Below are positions 1-9,348 of a stretch of DNA of 64,000 nucleotides, piece by piece. Position 1 is the stretch's first letter; each line of letters begins with the position of its first letter. The notes below the pieces were generated by a model. That model did no database searches. It was not told the DNA's origin and was given only the letters and a program-made list of their open reading frames with translations. The stretch covers positions 35,870 to 99,869 of the forward strand of contig NZ_FQVM01000008.1 in NCBI RefSeq assembly GCF_900129365.1. Reading direction: 5' to 3'. The DNA comes from Clostridium fallax (lineage in GTDB: Bacteria > Bacillota > Clostridia > Clostridiales > Clostridiaceae). Both the position numbers and the translations under genes were made by a program.

Positions 1-778
1 GCGCATAAGAAAACATTTCCCACATTTCTTCTGGAGATTTTAAATAAAACTGATCTGATGGATATCTCATTCTATTTTCTTCATCAACAGTTTTTCCTGT
101 TTGAATACATAGAAGAATATCATGTGCTTCTGAGTCTTCTTGTTTTATATAATGGACATCATTAGTAGCTACTAATGGTATGTTTAATTCCTTAGACATC
201 TTAAGAATCTCATCATTTACAGTTCTTTGTTTATCTAATCCATGATACTGAAGCTCTAAATAAAATCCATCTTTAAATATTTTTTTATAAAATAAAGCAA
301 CTTCTTTGGCTTTATTAATTTTTCCATCTAAAATATTTGATTGAACTTCCCCACCAAGACAAGCACTTAAGGCTATTAACCCCTCACTATGAGCTTTTAA
401 ATAATCATGATCTACTCTAGGTTTGTAATAAAAACCTTCAATAGACGCTTTAGAAACTATCTTCATTAAGTTTTTATATCCAACTTCATTTTTCACTAAT
501 AAAACTAAATGGTGAGTGTCATTTTCTCTATCATTATTTTTTATATGCATAGATTTTGAAGCAACATAAACCTCACATCCTAATATAGGTTTTATTCCTA
601 CCTCTTTTGCAGCTTTATAAAAATCAACACATCCATACATAACACCATGATCTGTAATAGCAACACTATCCATTCCTAGTTCTTTAGCTCTCTTAACAAC
701 TTTTTTTATTTTTCCTGAACCATCTAAGAGGCTATACCCAGTATGTAAATGTAGATGTACAAATTTTTTATCTTCCAA
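1..778 (-). CDS. dnaE: DNA polymerase III alpha subunit, N-terminal part (cut by window edge)
   Basis: Only the first ~259 codons lie in the window; the rest runs off the left edge. Reading the minus strand from a TTG at 778 gives a start of LEDKKFVHLHLHTGYSLLDG, the signature opening of the PHP domain of replicative DnaE polymerases, followed by ITDHGVMYG and later YPSDQFYLKSPEE. The TTG is preceded by GAAAGGAAGTGATTTA, a good Shine-Dalgarno, and no in-frame ATG fits the conserved beginning. DnaE is the catalytic alpha subunit of the chromosomal replicase (in Firmicutes it works beside PolC). The PHP histidine motifs are present in the part that can be seen. Confidence 0.93.
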   Translation of the reverse strand, partial: MEDKKFVHLHLHTGYSLLDGSGKIKKVVKRAKELGMDSVAITDHGVMYGCVDFYKAAKEVGIKPILGCEVYVASKSMHIKNNDRENDTHHLVLLVKNEVGYKNLMKIVSKASIEGFYYKPRVDHDYLKAHSEGLIALSACLGGEVQSNILDGKINKAKEVALFYKKIFKDGFYLELQYHGLDKQRTVNDEILKMSKELNIPLVATNDVHYIKQEDSEAHDILLCIQTGKTVDEENRMRYPSDQFYLKSPEEMWEMFSYA

Positions 779-925
779 TAAATCACTTCCTTTCATCTAA
801 CGTAATGAATTGATTTATAAGGTTTTATATTTTTATTAATTTATTATACCCTTTTATAAAAGTCAAGTATAGTTCCATATAAATTCAAATTACATATGTA
901 TAATAATGTTTTATATAATATTTAT

Positions 926-999
926 TTTTCCACAGTAAACTATATGTTTATATTGTAGGCTGTGGAAATCTTATTATTTTCACACTTATCTGTGGATAT
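926..999. promoter_or_regulatory. DnaA-box-like sites between dnaE and the Dabb gene
   Basis: In the 347-bp gap between dnaE and the Dabb gene, TTTTCCACA (926-934), TGTGGAAAT (961-969) and TGTGGATAT (991-999) are each within one or two bases of the DnaA box TTATNCACA in either orientation. The rest of the gap holds the dnaE leader and the Dabb terminator. Binding is an inference from motif similarity only. Confidence 0.35.
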
Positions 1000-1061
1000 T
1001 ATATTTTCCTATATCATTTTAGATTTATAGAACCTTAAATTTTAATTTTAAAAATTTTTCT

Positions 1062-1097
1062 TTTTATATAAAAAGAGCTCCTTAAAGCAGCTCTTTT
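1062..1097 (-). terminator. Rho-independent terminator after the Dabb gene
   Basis: Inverted repeat AAAAGAGCT / AGCTCTTTT (1071-1079 and 1089-1097) with a 9-nt loop, followed on the minus strand by a T-rich stretch. Confidence 0.8.
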
Positions 1098-1125
1098 AAA
1101 AAAGTAATAGTGTTTATTCATTTAT

Positions 1126-1416
1126 TTATAGAAAATAATCTACAGTTTTAGAACATTCAAGCATTGGTTTAAGATTTTTCAAAACGTTATTTACATGAAA
1201 ATCCGAAACTGTATAGGTTTCGTAATCTTCCCTTGAAATAAATCTAGTAACTAATGCAATGTCAAAACTTCTCTCTGTTTTTAAAACATCTATTCCAACT
1301 TCTAACCCTTTAAGTTCTGGAATTTTTCCTTCCATACTTTTTAAAATATCTTCGGCTTTATTTAAGTTGTCTTTTGTTGGGTTAGATAATTTAAAAAATA
1401 CTATGTGTGTAAACAT
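1126..1416 (-). CDS. Dabb (stress-response A/B barrel) domain protein
   Basis: A 96-residue protein that is a single dimeric alpha/beta-barrel domain, recognised by the opening MFTHIVFFKL and the pattern G(L/I)EVGxD...SFDIALVTRF...YxxHPxH-like stretch (here SDFHVNNVLK near residue 72). Dabb proteins are small cytoplasmic dimers; most have no proven function. It has its own ribosome binding site (AGAGGTGA before ATG) and its own terminator, so it is probably monocistronic, lying between whiA and dnaE. The family call is firm; the role is unknown. Confidence 0.85.
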   Translation of the reverse strand: MFTHIVFFKLSNPTKDNLNKAEDILKSMEGKIPELKGLEVGIDVLKTERSFDIALVTRFISREDYETYTVSDFHVNNVLKNLKPMLECSKTVDYFL

Positions 1417-1562
1417 ATAATCACCTCTAATTAAAGTTATAAAACTTTTATCATATATTAAATTTAAATAAAAAATATAATATAACCTATATTTAAATAT
1501 ACCGTAAAAAATATATCTTCATTTAAAATTTACATAAACTTATATTACTTTTAATTAAAGCT

Positions 1563-2516
1563 TTATAAGGCATCTCCACCTCTTAATTCTTCTGCAATTT
1601 TTTCTATCTTTCTAAGCCTATGATTTACACCTGATTTTCCTACTGGCGGATCTAATAATTCACCTAATTCCTTTAGAGATTCATCTGGATATTCTAATCT
1701 AAGCTCTGCTATTTCCCTTAAATTTTTAGGTAATCTTCCAAGTCCTATTTCTTTTTGGATTAATTTTATGCTCTCAACTTGCCTTACTGCTGCATTTACA
1801 GTCTTACTTAAATTAGCAGTTTCACAATTTACTAGCCTATTTACATTATTTCTCATTTCTTTCATTATTCTTATATTCTCAAGTTCTAACAATGATGAAT
1901 GAGCTCCTATTATATTTAGAAGATCTACTATTTGCTCCCCTTCTTTTATATAAACTATATAACTACTTTTTCTTTGTATAACTTTAGAATTTAAATCAAA
2001 TCTATTTATAAGTCTACTTAAATCTTCTGCATATTCCAAACTATGAGTTACAAACTCTAGATGATATGTTTTTTCTGGATTAGAAATACTTCCGCCACCT
2101 ATAAAAGCTCCTCTTATATACGCTCTTGCATTTTCATCTTTAGAAACCAGCTCTTGATCTATTCCATAATCTAAAGACATTATTCCATCTGTCTCTTTTA
2201 GTATCCCAGTTTCTCTTAAAAGTTCTTTAGCGCCCATTTCTTCCGTTATAAGAACCATATATATATTATTCTTTTTTAAAGAATTACTCCTTTTTACCAT
2301 AAGCCTAGAGTGAATGTTAAAATGTTCTTTAAGTAAGGTAAACATTAGTCTAGCAGATGCTGGATTTTCAGTAGTTATTTTGAAACTTATTTGTCTTCCA
2401 CTAAAAGCAAGAGTTCCACTAACCTTCATTATAGCAGATATTTCCGCTAAAGCTTCTTCTTTTGAGAGATTTACATATCTACAGATTTCTCCTTTAACCT
2501 TTGATGAAAATGACAT
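1563..2516 (-). CDS. whiA: DNA-binding protein WhiA
   Basis: WhiA couples cell division and chromosome segregation in Gram-positive bacteria and is a sporulation regulator in actinomycetes. The protein has the LAGLIDADG-homing-endonuclease-like N-terminal half (AYIRGAFIGGGSISNPEKTYHLEF near residues 130-160) and a C-terminal helix-turn-helix (LREIAELRLEYPDESLKELGELL). I place the start at the ATG at 2516 (MSFSSKVKGEI, 317 residues) because GGAAGGAG sits just upstream; the longer reading from a TTG at 2531 would put the Shine-Dalgarno inside the gene. It follows yvcK closely in the conserved rapZ-yvcK-whiA block. Confidence 0.95.
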   Translation of the reverse strand: MSFSSKVKGEICRYVNLSKEEALAEISAIMKVSGTLAFSGRQISFKITTENPASARLMFTLLKEHFNIHSRLMVKRSNSLKKNNIYMVLITEEMGAKELLRETGILKETDGIMSLDYGIDQELVSKDENARAYIRGAFIGGGSISNPEKTYHLEFVTHSLEYAEDLSRLINRFDLNSKVIQRKSSYIVYIKEGEQIVDLLNIIGAHSSLLELENIRIMKEMRNNVNRLVNCETANLSKTVNAAVRQVESIKLIQKEIGLGRLPKNLREIAELRLEYPDESLKELGELLDPPVGKSGVNHRLRKIEKIAEELRGGDAL

Positions 2517-2533
2517 ATTTGCTCCTTCCAAAT

Positions 2534-3889
2534 TTATAATTTTTTATTTAAATTTTTTCTTTCACTTTCTTTACTTTTAACTCTTTGTGATAAGTACATA
2601 TATTCTAATATCTTCTTTCTATCATAAAGAAGTTTCTTTTCCATTATTGTTTCGATTAAGACTTCTGCCAAATGATCTGAATCGTGTCTTATTAAATCTT
2701 TTTTTATCTTAACCAAATTAGCCTTAACAATATCTAAACCTAACTTTTTAAGTTTTGCATCATCTAATTCAACTAAATTAGAATCTTCATCTAGATATTT
2801 TTCTTTTAAATGATCTGGAATAGGATCTACATTGGCTACAACGCAGTCTACTGTATCCTTACCACAATATTTATTTATAATATTAACATGATCAGAAACC
2901 TTAAAATTATCTGTTTCTCCTGGTTGAGTCATTATATTTGATATATATATTTTAAGAGCATTACTCTTTCTAACAGAAATCGCAATATCTTTTACTAAAA
3001 GATTAGGAATAATTGACGTATATAAACTTCCTGGTCCTAAAACTATAGCATCTGCTTCTTTAATTGCAGTTAAAGCATCCTTTAAAGGTTTTGCATTTTC
3101 TGGCACTATTTTAAGATTTTTTATCTTACTTTTTTGTTTATATGCTTCATTGGGTATATTTGATTCGCCCTCTATTATATTGCCATTTTCAAGCTCTGCT
3201 TTTAAAGTCATGTCATCTAAAGTTACTGGTAAAACTTTACCTGTAACAGCTAATACAGAACTCATTTTTTGAACAGCATCCTCAAAGTTATCAGATATTC
3301 CATCCATAGCTGCTAAAAATAAATTTCCAAAGCTTTGATTTTTAAGTCTTCCGTCCTTAAATCTATATTGTAATAGCTCTTCCATAAGAGGTTCTGTATC
3401 TGCTAAAGCTAATATACAGTTTCTTATATCTCCTGGCGGCAAAATTCCAAGATCTTCTCTTAAGTCTCCAGAACCGCCACCATCATCTGCCACTGTAACT
3501 ATAGCTGTAATATTTGATGTATAGTACTTTAACCCTCTAAGCATAGTAGAAAGTCCTGTACCTCCCCCTATTACAACTATTTTAGGCCCCTTTACTAAAA
3601 GTCTCTTTTCATAAATAAGATTCTCTATTTTCTCGTTATTTAAAGATACCTTTATATATCCTTTATTGATTAAAGCTATAATTGATTTCATTCCTTCTGT
3701 TACTGATACATATAAAACTAAAATCCCAGTTACATTCAAAAAAATATAAAATACTTTATACGCTAAATCATAAACTCTATGCATTACCAGTTCTGTAAAT
3801 CCAAAAGCAATTAAAAGTATTCCAAAAATGGAAAACAATATCCACCTCTTTACCTTTATGCCAGGTTTTAACCAATCTATTAGCTTCAT
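2534..3889 (-). CDS. yvcK: Gluconeogenesis factor YvcK (CofD-like)
   Basis: A 451-residue YvcK protein. Two N-terminal membrane segments (about residues 15-35 and 45-65) precede a CofD-like nucleotide-binding domain beginning VVIGGGTGLSTMLRGLK (~105) with TVADDGGGSGDLRE and LGPGSLYTSI. YvcK binds UDP-sugars and in Bacillus is needed for growth on gluconeogenic carbon and for normal wall synthesis. Its start ATG overlaps the rapZ stop (ATGA), which implies translational coupling. The membrane extension is absent from B. subtilis YvcK but is seen in many clostridial members. Confidence 0.93.
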   Translation of the reverse strand: MKLIDWLKPGIKVKRWILFSIFGILLIAFGFTELVMHRVYDLAYKVFYIFLNVTGILVLYVSVTEGMKSIIALINKGYIKVSLNNEKIENLIYEKRLLVKGPKIVVIGGGTGLSTMLRGLKYYTSNITAIVTVADDGGGSGDLREDLGILPPGDIRNCILALADTEPLMEELLQYRFKDGRLKNQSFGNLFLAAMDGISDNFEDAVQKMSSVLAVTGKVLPVTLDDMTLKAELENGNIIEGESNIPNEAYKQKSKIKNLKIVPENAKPLKDALTAIKEADAIVLGPGSLYTSIIPNLLVKDIAISVRKSNALKIYISNIMTQPGETDNFKVSDHVNIINKYCGKDTVDCVVANVDPIPDHLKEKYLDEDSNLVELDDAKLKKLGLDIVKANLVKIKKDLIRHDSDHLAEVLIETIMEKKLLYDRKKILEYMYLSQRVKSKESERKNLNKKL

Positions 3890-4770
3890 AGCTTTCTTGC
3901 TCCTCTATTTACGTCCTCTACTATATCCCTATGATCAACATTTATTGAATAATTATTTTCTTTTAATTTTTTATATACAGCCTCTGCAATAGCTACGGAG
4001 CGATGTCTTCCTCCTGTACAGCCTATTGATATTATAAGCTGTCTCTTACCTTCCTTTACATAATTTGGAATTAAAAACTTTAACATTTCATCTAATCTTT
4101 TTAAAAAGCCCTTAGTTTCTTCATGTTTTAAAACATAATCACTTACAGGCTTATCTAACCCTGAAAAAGGTTTTAAATCTGGAATATAGAAAGGATTTGG
4201 TAAAAATCTTACATCAAAAACCAAATCTGAATCTGTTGGTATTCCATACTTAAAGCCAAAAGAAAGAACTGTTATTTTTAGTTGTTTTTCTACTGGCGCT
4301 CCAGTTCCATAAAGCATATTTATTTTTTCTCTTAAGTCTCTAATTGAATACTTTGAAGTGTCAATTAAATTATCTGCTCTATCTTTTAATTCTCTTAATT
4401 TTTTTCTTTCATCTATTATTCCATTTATTACCCTTCCCTCTGGTGATAAAGGATGACTTCTTCTACTCTCTTTAAATCTTTTTACAAGCACTTCATCTGA
4501 TGCTTCTAAAAATAAAATTTCATATTGGAAATCATTTTCTTTTAGATATAATAAACTTTCGAATAAATCATCAAAAAATACTCCACCTCTAATATCTATA
4601 ACTAAAGCTACTTTATCTATTTTTCCATTACTTTGAATACAGGCTTCTGCAAACTTTGGTATTAATTTTGGAGGTAAGTTATCTATACAAAAAAATCCTA
4701 AATCTTCTAGGCTTCGTGTTGCTTCTGTTTTACCTGCTCCTGATAAACCTGTTACTATTACAAATCTCAT
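3886..4770 (-). CDS. rapZ: RNase adapter protein / nucleotide-binding protein RapZ
   Basis: A 294-residue P-loop protein of the RapZ/YvcJ family. The Walker A motif GLSGAGKT is at residues 8-15, followed by DNLPP; the C-terminal half carries the conserved FGFKYG, DVRFLPNP and IGCTGGRHRSV motifs. In E. coli RapZ delivers the small RNA GlmZ to RNase E and senses glucosamine-6-phosphate; in Bacillus YvcJ has GTPase activity and affects competence. It is the first gene of the rapZ-yvcK-whiA operon, with AGGAGGAAGAAT before its ATG. Confidence 0.95.
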   Translation of the reverse strand: MRFVIVTGLSGAGKTEATRSLEDLGFFCIDNLPPKLIPKFAEACIQSNGKIDKVALVIDIRGGVFFDDLFESLLYLKENDFQYEILFLEASDEVLVKRFKESRRSHPLSPEGRVINGIIDERKKLRELKDRADNLIDTSKYSIRDLREKINMLYGTGAPVEKQLKITVLSFGFKYGIPTDSDLVFDVRFLPNPFYIPDLKPFSGLDKPVSDYVLKHEETKGFLKRLDEMLKFLIPNYVKEGKRQLIISIGCTGGRHRSVAIAEAVYKKLKENNYSINVDHRDIVEDVNRGARKL

Positions 4771-4868
4771 ATTCTTCCTCCTTTAACAAAATAAAAATAT
4801 ACCTTTTAATAAATTATAACATAGAATTAATTATTTAATGATAAGTAAATTAAGGTTTTTTACTATAA

Positions 4869-4915
4869 AATAGCCTAAAAATTAGGCTGTATCAAATCCC
4901 TTGATACAGCCTAAT
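4869..4915 (-). terminator. Terminator after murB
   Basis: A perfect 15-bp stem (4881-4895 and 4901-4915) with a 5-nt loop, followed on the minus strand by TTTTTAGGC. It separates murB from the rapZ operon. Confidence 0.85.
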
Positions 4916-4962
4916 TAATATTCAATTAAATTAATAAATAGACATTAATTTAATCATAAATT

Positions 4963-5883
4963 TTACTTTTTATCTTCCCCAAGTATTCTAACCTCCGGAG
5001 TAAGCTCTACATCAAATTTTTCTTTAACAGTTTTTTGAATGTGAGCGATTAAATTTAATATATCTTCTGCAGTAGCTCTATTTTTGTTTATTACAAACCC
5101 TGAATGCTTTTCAGAAACCGCGGCACCACCTAAAGTAAATCCTTTAAGACCAGCATCCTGAATAAGCTTTCCTGCAAAATGTCCTGGTGGTCTTTTAAAT
5201 GTGCTACCTGCTGATGGATACTCTAAAGGTTGTTTTTCTTCTCTTTTCTTTGTAAGCTCTTCTATTCTATCTTTTATTTGATTATAGTCACCCTTTTGCA
5301 GTGAAAAAGTGGCACTTAGTACTATAAATCCTTTTTCCATTATAGCACTAGTTCTGTATCCTAAATTTAGTTCTTGTTTTTCTAAAGTTATTATTTCTTG
5401 TTTATCATTTATAACTTCAACACTTTCTACTATATAGGATATTTCTCCATCATAAGCTCCAGCATTCATAAATACTGCTCCACCTACACTACCAGGTATA
5501 CCACAAGCAAATTCAAAACCTTTAAGGGAATACTCTAAAGCAGTTTTGGATACATCTGCTAGAAGAGCTCCACAATCTGCTGTTATGCTTTCACCATCTA
5601 CAGTAATATCTTTTATATTACTGATTTTTATAACTACACCTCTAATACCTCCATCTTTTACTAAAAGATTAGAGCCATTACCGATTATTATATATGGTAT
5701 ATTATTCTCCTTACAAAGTTTTATAGTTTCTACTACTTGAACCTTTTTTCTAGGTGTTAATAATATATCTGCTGGACCTCCTACTTTAAAATATATATGT
5801 TCATTCATAGGAGAATTTAGTTCTATATCTTTTTCATCATAAATCTTATATAATAATTTGCTAAACTCAATATAGTGGTTCAT
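4963..5883 (-). CDS. murB: UDP-N-acetylenolpyruvoylglucosamine reductase
   Basis: MurB reduces UDP-GlcNAc-enolpyruvate to UDP-MurNAc with NADPH and bound FAD, the second committed step of peptidoglycan precursor synthesis, in the cytoplasm. The 306-residue protein shows the FAD-binding stretch IGNGSNLLVKDGG (~85-97), GIPGSVGGAVFMNAGAYDGE (~129) and the YPSAGSTFKRP motif with the catalytic serine (~222), ending with EVRILGE. The length and YPSAGSTF form fit the type IIb MurB of Firmicutes. It has its own promoter region and terminator. Confidence 0.97.
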   Translation of the reverse strand: MNHYIEFSKLLYKIYDEKDIELNSPMNEHIYFKVGGPADILLTPRKKVQVVETIKLCKENNIPYIIIGNGSNLLVKDGGIRGVVIKISNIKDITVDGESITADCGALLADVSKTALEYSLKGFEFACGIPGSVGGAVFMNAGAYDGEISYIVESVEVINDKQEIITLEKQELNLGYRTSAIMEKGFIVLSATFSLQKGDYNQIKDRIEELTKKREEKQPLEYPSAGSTFKRPPGHFAGKLIQDAGLKGFTLGGAAVSEKHSGFVINKNRATAEDILNLIAHIQKTVKEKFDVELTPEVRILGEDKK

Positions 5884-6000
5884 GCTTTAAACTCCTCAAA
5901 ATTATTAGTTAACTGTAACATAATATAGTATAAATTAATTATTGACTACTTATCAAGGTTTAAGTCAATAAGTTTAAAAATTTAATCAAACTTTCTATAT

Positions 6001-7863
6001 TTACTTAGAAGAAAAATAGTTTCTTATACTTTCTGCTGCTTTTTTATCAATACTAGGAGTTTCTATTAATTCTTCAAAAGAAGCTTTTTTTATATTTTGT
6101 ATACTTCCAAACTTCAAAAGAAGATTTCTTCTTCTTTTTTCTCCTATATGGGGTATATCCTCTAAAACAGAATGTAATGTTCTCTTATCTCTTAAGGCTC
6201 TATGATATGTTATTGCAAATCTATGAACTTCATCTTGAATTCTAGTAATCATATGCATCAGATTAGAGTTTCTTTTTATAAAAATTTCTTCTCCATCATA
6301 AATCAGTCCCCTAGTTTGGTGTTTATCATCTTTTACCATCCCACACACTGGAATATCTATATTGAGCTCCTTAAGTACTTCTAAAGCTACATTTACTTGA
6401 CCCTTTCCTCCATCCATCATAATTAAATCTGGAAAAATAGAAAACTTTCCTTTAGAGAAATCTAAATTTCTTTCTTGTATAGATCTAATTTCTTCTAAAC
6501 CATGAGAAAATCTTCTATTTAGAATTTCCCTCATACTATCATAATCATTTGGACCATCAACAGTTTTTATTCTAAATCTTCTATAATCAGAATTCTTAGG
6601 TTTACCATTTTCAAAAACTATCATAGTTCCTACAGAATCTACACCTTGAATATTAGATATATCATAAGCTTCTATTCTTTGAGGTAATTGGTCTAAAGAT
6701 AATAATCCTGCTAATTCATTTAACGATACTCTATTTATCTCTTTTTCTTCTAGTATTTTATCTTTAAATTTTTCTAGTGTTATTTTTCCATTATTCTTTA
6801 CCATATCTAATAAATCTTTTTTATCGCCCTTTTTAGGGGTTTTTATCCAAACCTTTGACCCTCTTTTAGCTGTTAAAAACTCTTCTAAAAGGTCTTTATC
6901 AGCGATTTCCGGAACATATATACTTTTAGGTATTTTGGCTGTACCTCCATAAAAAGATGTTACAAACTCAGCTAATATTTCAGAATCCTTATCATTAGCT
7001 TTATTTTCAAAAACAAAGTGTTCTCTTCCTGTTATCTTTCCATCTCTCATAAAAAAGATTTGTACACAAGTATCTTTTTCATCATTAAATAAATTTATAA
7101 AATCCTCATCTCCCTCTTTAATTATGAACATTTTTTGTTTTTCACTAATAGATTCAATAGACATCATTCTATCTCTATATTTAGCAGCTTTTTCAAACTC
7201 TAAATTTTCTGATGCCTCTTCCATATTAACTTTTAATTCTCTAACAAGATTTGTATCTTTTCCACTTAATATATTTATAACCTCATCAATCATCTCTTTA
7301 TATTCTTCTTTAGATATATATCCATTACACGGGGCCTTACACTTTTTTATATGATAATTTAGGCAGGGACGTGTTTTTTCCCCACCTTCAATTATATTCC
7401 TTTTGCAAGTTCTTAAAGGAAATATTTTTTTTAATAATTCTATAGTTTCATAAACAGCTCCATAATTAGTATATGGGCCAAAATATTTATTGCCATCCTT
7501 TGCAAAATTCCTAGTTACAAAAACTCTTGGAAAATCTTCATTTGTAGTTATTTTAATAAAAGGATAAAATTTATCGTCCTTTAATGCAATATTATACTTA
7601 GGACTATATTTTTTTATTAAATTACATTCTAATATTAAAGCTTCCATTTCTGTATCTGTAACTATATATTCAAATTCAGCTATATGTTGTACCATAGTTC
7701 TTACTTTTTCCGAGTGATTTTTAGAATTTTGAAAGTATTGTCTTACTCTATTTTTTAATATTTTAGCTTTTCCTACATATATAACTTCACCTAAAGAGTT
7801 TTTCATTATATAAACTCCTGGTTTATTAGGTAATATTTTTAGTTGATGTTCAAAATCAAAAAT
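6001..7863 (-). CDS. uvrC: Excinuclease ABC subunit C (apparent ATT start)
   Basis: UvrC makes both incisions around DNA lesions in nucleotide excision repair with UvrA and UvrB. It contains the GIY-YIG nuclease domain (here GVYIMKNSLGEVIYVGKAK), a UvrB-binding region (ENLEFEKAAKYRDRM), the RNase H-like C-terminal nuclease (EAYDISNIQGVDSVGTMIVF) and a terminal helix-hairpin-helix. The first ATG (7806) would cut off the beginning of the GIY domain. Family homology extends 19 codons upstream, FDFEHQLKILPNKPGVYIM, to an ATT at 7863 that lies 7 nt after AGGAGG (7871-7876). No ATG, GTG or TTG fits, so I annotate ATT as the start (620 residues). The Shine-Dalgarno overlaps the stop of the upstream PBP gene. 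Confidence 0.9.
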   Translation of the reverse strand: MFDFEHQLKILPNKPGVYIMKNSLGEVIYVGKAKILKNRVRQYFQNSKNHSEKVRTMVQHIAEFEYIVTDTEMEALILECNLIKKYSPKYNIALKDDKFYPFIKITTNEDFPRVFVTRNFAKDGNKYFGPYTNYGAVYETIELLKKIFPLRTCKRNIIEGGEKTRPCLNYHIKKCKAPCNGYISKEEYKEMIDEVINILSGKDTNLVRELKVNMEEASENLEFEKAAKYRDRMMSIESISEKQKMFIIKEGDEDFINLFNDEKDTCVQIFFMRDGKITGREHFVFENKANDKDSEILAEFVTSFYGGTAKIPKSIYVPEIADKDLLEEFLTAKRGSKVWIKTPKKGDKKDLLDMVKNNGKITLEKFKDKILEEKEINRVSLNELAGLLSLDQLPQRIEAYDISNIQGVDSVGTMIVFENGKPKNSDYRRFRIKTVDGPNDYDSMREILNRRFSHGLEEIRSIQERNLDFSKGKFSIFPDLIMMDGGKGQVNVALEVLKELNIDIPVCGMVKDDKHQTRGLIYDGEEIFIKRNSNLMHMITRIQDEVHRFAITYHRALRDKRTLHSVLEDIPHIGEKRRRNLLLKFGSIQNIKKASFEELIETPSIDKKAAESIRNYFSSK

Positions 7864-7874
7864 AATATCCCCTC

Positions 7875-9347
7875 CTATTTACCTAGGGCTGCTCTCATCA
7901 CTCTTCCTGCTAGTTGCGCTGCAATACCACCGCCAGCTCCTCCATTTTCAACTATAACTGCTACTGCTACCTTAGGATTATTAGCTGGAGCAAATCCTAT
8001 AAACCATGAATGTGGCGTAGCATCTGTTCCATTTGCAAGTTTATAATCTGCTGTTCCTGTTTTTCCTGCTGCATCCAATCCGCCAAAAGCTCTATTCCAT
8101 GATGAATCTCTTGGTACTCTTTCTGCAACCAAATACCTCATATAATCTTTAATAATGTTGGCATTGTCTTTAGAAATAACAGTCTTCACTGATTTTGGTG
8201 ATATTTTTCTTACTAACTCACCATCTTTATTTACTACTTCATTTACAAGTCTAGGTTCCATCATAACTCCATCATTGGCTATAGTACTTGCAACTAAAGC
8301 CATTTCCATAGGAGTAGCTAATATACTACTTTGTCCTATACCTGATTGAGCAATATTTCCTTTTTCATAACTTTTTAAAGTTGGAAATTTACTTGTATCT
8401 AATACTGTACCGTCAGATGGTACATTTTGATTGAATCCAAACTTTTCTGCTGTTGCTTTTAATTTATCATTACCTAATTCTAATGCTAATGTACCAAAAA
8501 CTACATTACTTGATACTGCTAAAGCTTGTTTTAAACTTAAATTTCCATATGCATTTCCATCTAAGTTTTTAAGTGAATCCTTTGAATTAAATTGTATTTT
8601 TCCATTATCCTCAAAGGTTCTTGATGTAACACCAGGTAAATTTTCTAAAGCAGATGCTAAAGTTACAACCTTAAAAGTAGATCCTGGTGGATACATTCCT
8701 GAAACAGCCCTATTTATTAATGGATTATCTTTTAACTTACCTGAATTAGCTTGGTTCATAACATTCTCTAAATCATTTGGGTTAAAAGATGGCTTTGATA
8801 CACTTGCTAATATTTCTCCAGTTTTAGGATCTAACGCTACAATAGAGCCTTTATTATTTCCTAAAGCTTCATAAGCCACTTTTTGAAGGTTTGTATCTAA
8901 GGTCGTAATTAATCCGTTACCTACTTTTTCTTCCTTCTCATCTCTATTTCTAAAGGCATCTTTTATATTTAATGATTTTAGAAAGCTCTTTAATGTAACA
9001 CTATTATATTTTCTAAGTTCACTATCATATTGATTTTCAAGACCAGTTAATCCATACCTTGGATCAACATATCCTAAAACATGGGCATATAAATCTCCAT
9101 ACACATATTGTCTTTTTTGCGTTAAAACATCTTTTCTTTGGCTCGTTGTTAAAGGATTTTTATTTCTATCATAAATAGTTCCTCTAAGAACCTTATTTCT
9201 TTCTGCCCATAATCTTTTATTTTGAGGTTTATCAGCTATCTCTGGAGCTTTAAAAACCTGAAAATAAGCAATATAGGAAATAAGTCCAACTATCAAGAAT
9301 AAATATACAACTAATACCTTTTTTATGCTACCTGATAAATCTTTCAT
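7875..9347 (-). CDS. Penicillin-binding protein 2 (transpeptidase, FtsI/PbpA type)
   Basis: A membrane-anchored class B PBP that cross-links peptidoglycan peptides outside the membrane. One N-terminal membrane segment (residues ~10-30) is followed by a dimerisation region and a transpeptidase domain with all three active-site motifs: STFK (Ser223), SSN (279-281) and KTGTA (~430). At 490 residues it is a short form, lacking PASTA repeats. It is the third gene of an FHA-FtsW-PBP cassette, a common pairing in which the SEDS glycosyltransferase and the PBP act together. Its Shine-Dalgarno overlaps the ftsW-like stop codon. Whether it serves septation, elongation or the spore cortex cannot be told from sequence. 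Confidence 0.92.
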   Translation of the reverse strand: MKDLSGSIKKVLVVYLFLIVGLISYIAYFQVFKAPEIADKPQNKRLWAERNKVLRGTIYDRNKNPLTTSQRKDVLTQKRQYVYGDLYAHVLGYVDPRYGLTGLENQYDSELRKYNSVTLKSFLKSLNIKDAFRNRDEKEEKVGNGLITTLDTNLQKVAYEALGNNKGSIVALDPKTGEILASVSKPSFNPNDLENVMNQANSGKLKDNPLINRAVSGMYPPGSTFKVVTLASALENLPGVTSRTFEDNGKIQFNSKDSLKNLDGNAYGNLSLKQALAVSSNVVFGTLALELGNDKLKATAEKFGFNQNVPSDGTVLDTSKFPTLKSYEKGNIAQSGIGQSSILATPMEMALVASTIANDGVMMEPRLVNEVVNKDGELVRKISPKSVKTVISKDNANIIKDYMRYLVAERVPRDSSWNRAFGGLDAAGKTGTADYKLANGTDATPHSWFIGFAPANNPKVAVAVIVENGGAGGGIAAQLAGRVMRAALGK

Positions 9348-9348
9348 T

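Noticed and set aside
831..900. TTGACT followed 12 bases later by TATAAT upstream of dnaE
   Set aside because: The spacer is too short for a sigma-A promoter, so I did not annotate it as one.
8431..8874. A 147-codon plus-strand frame opposite the PBP gene
   Set aside because: It is antisense to the conserved transpeptidase domain and shows no coding features of its own.
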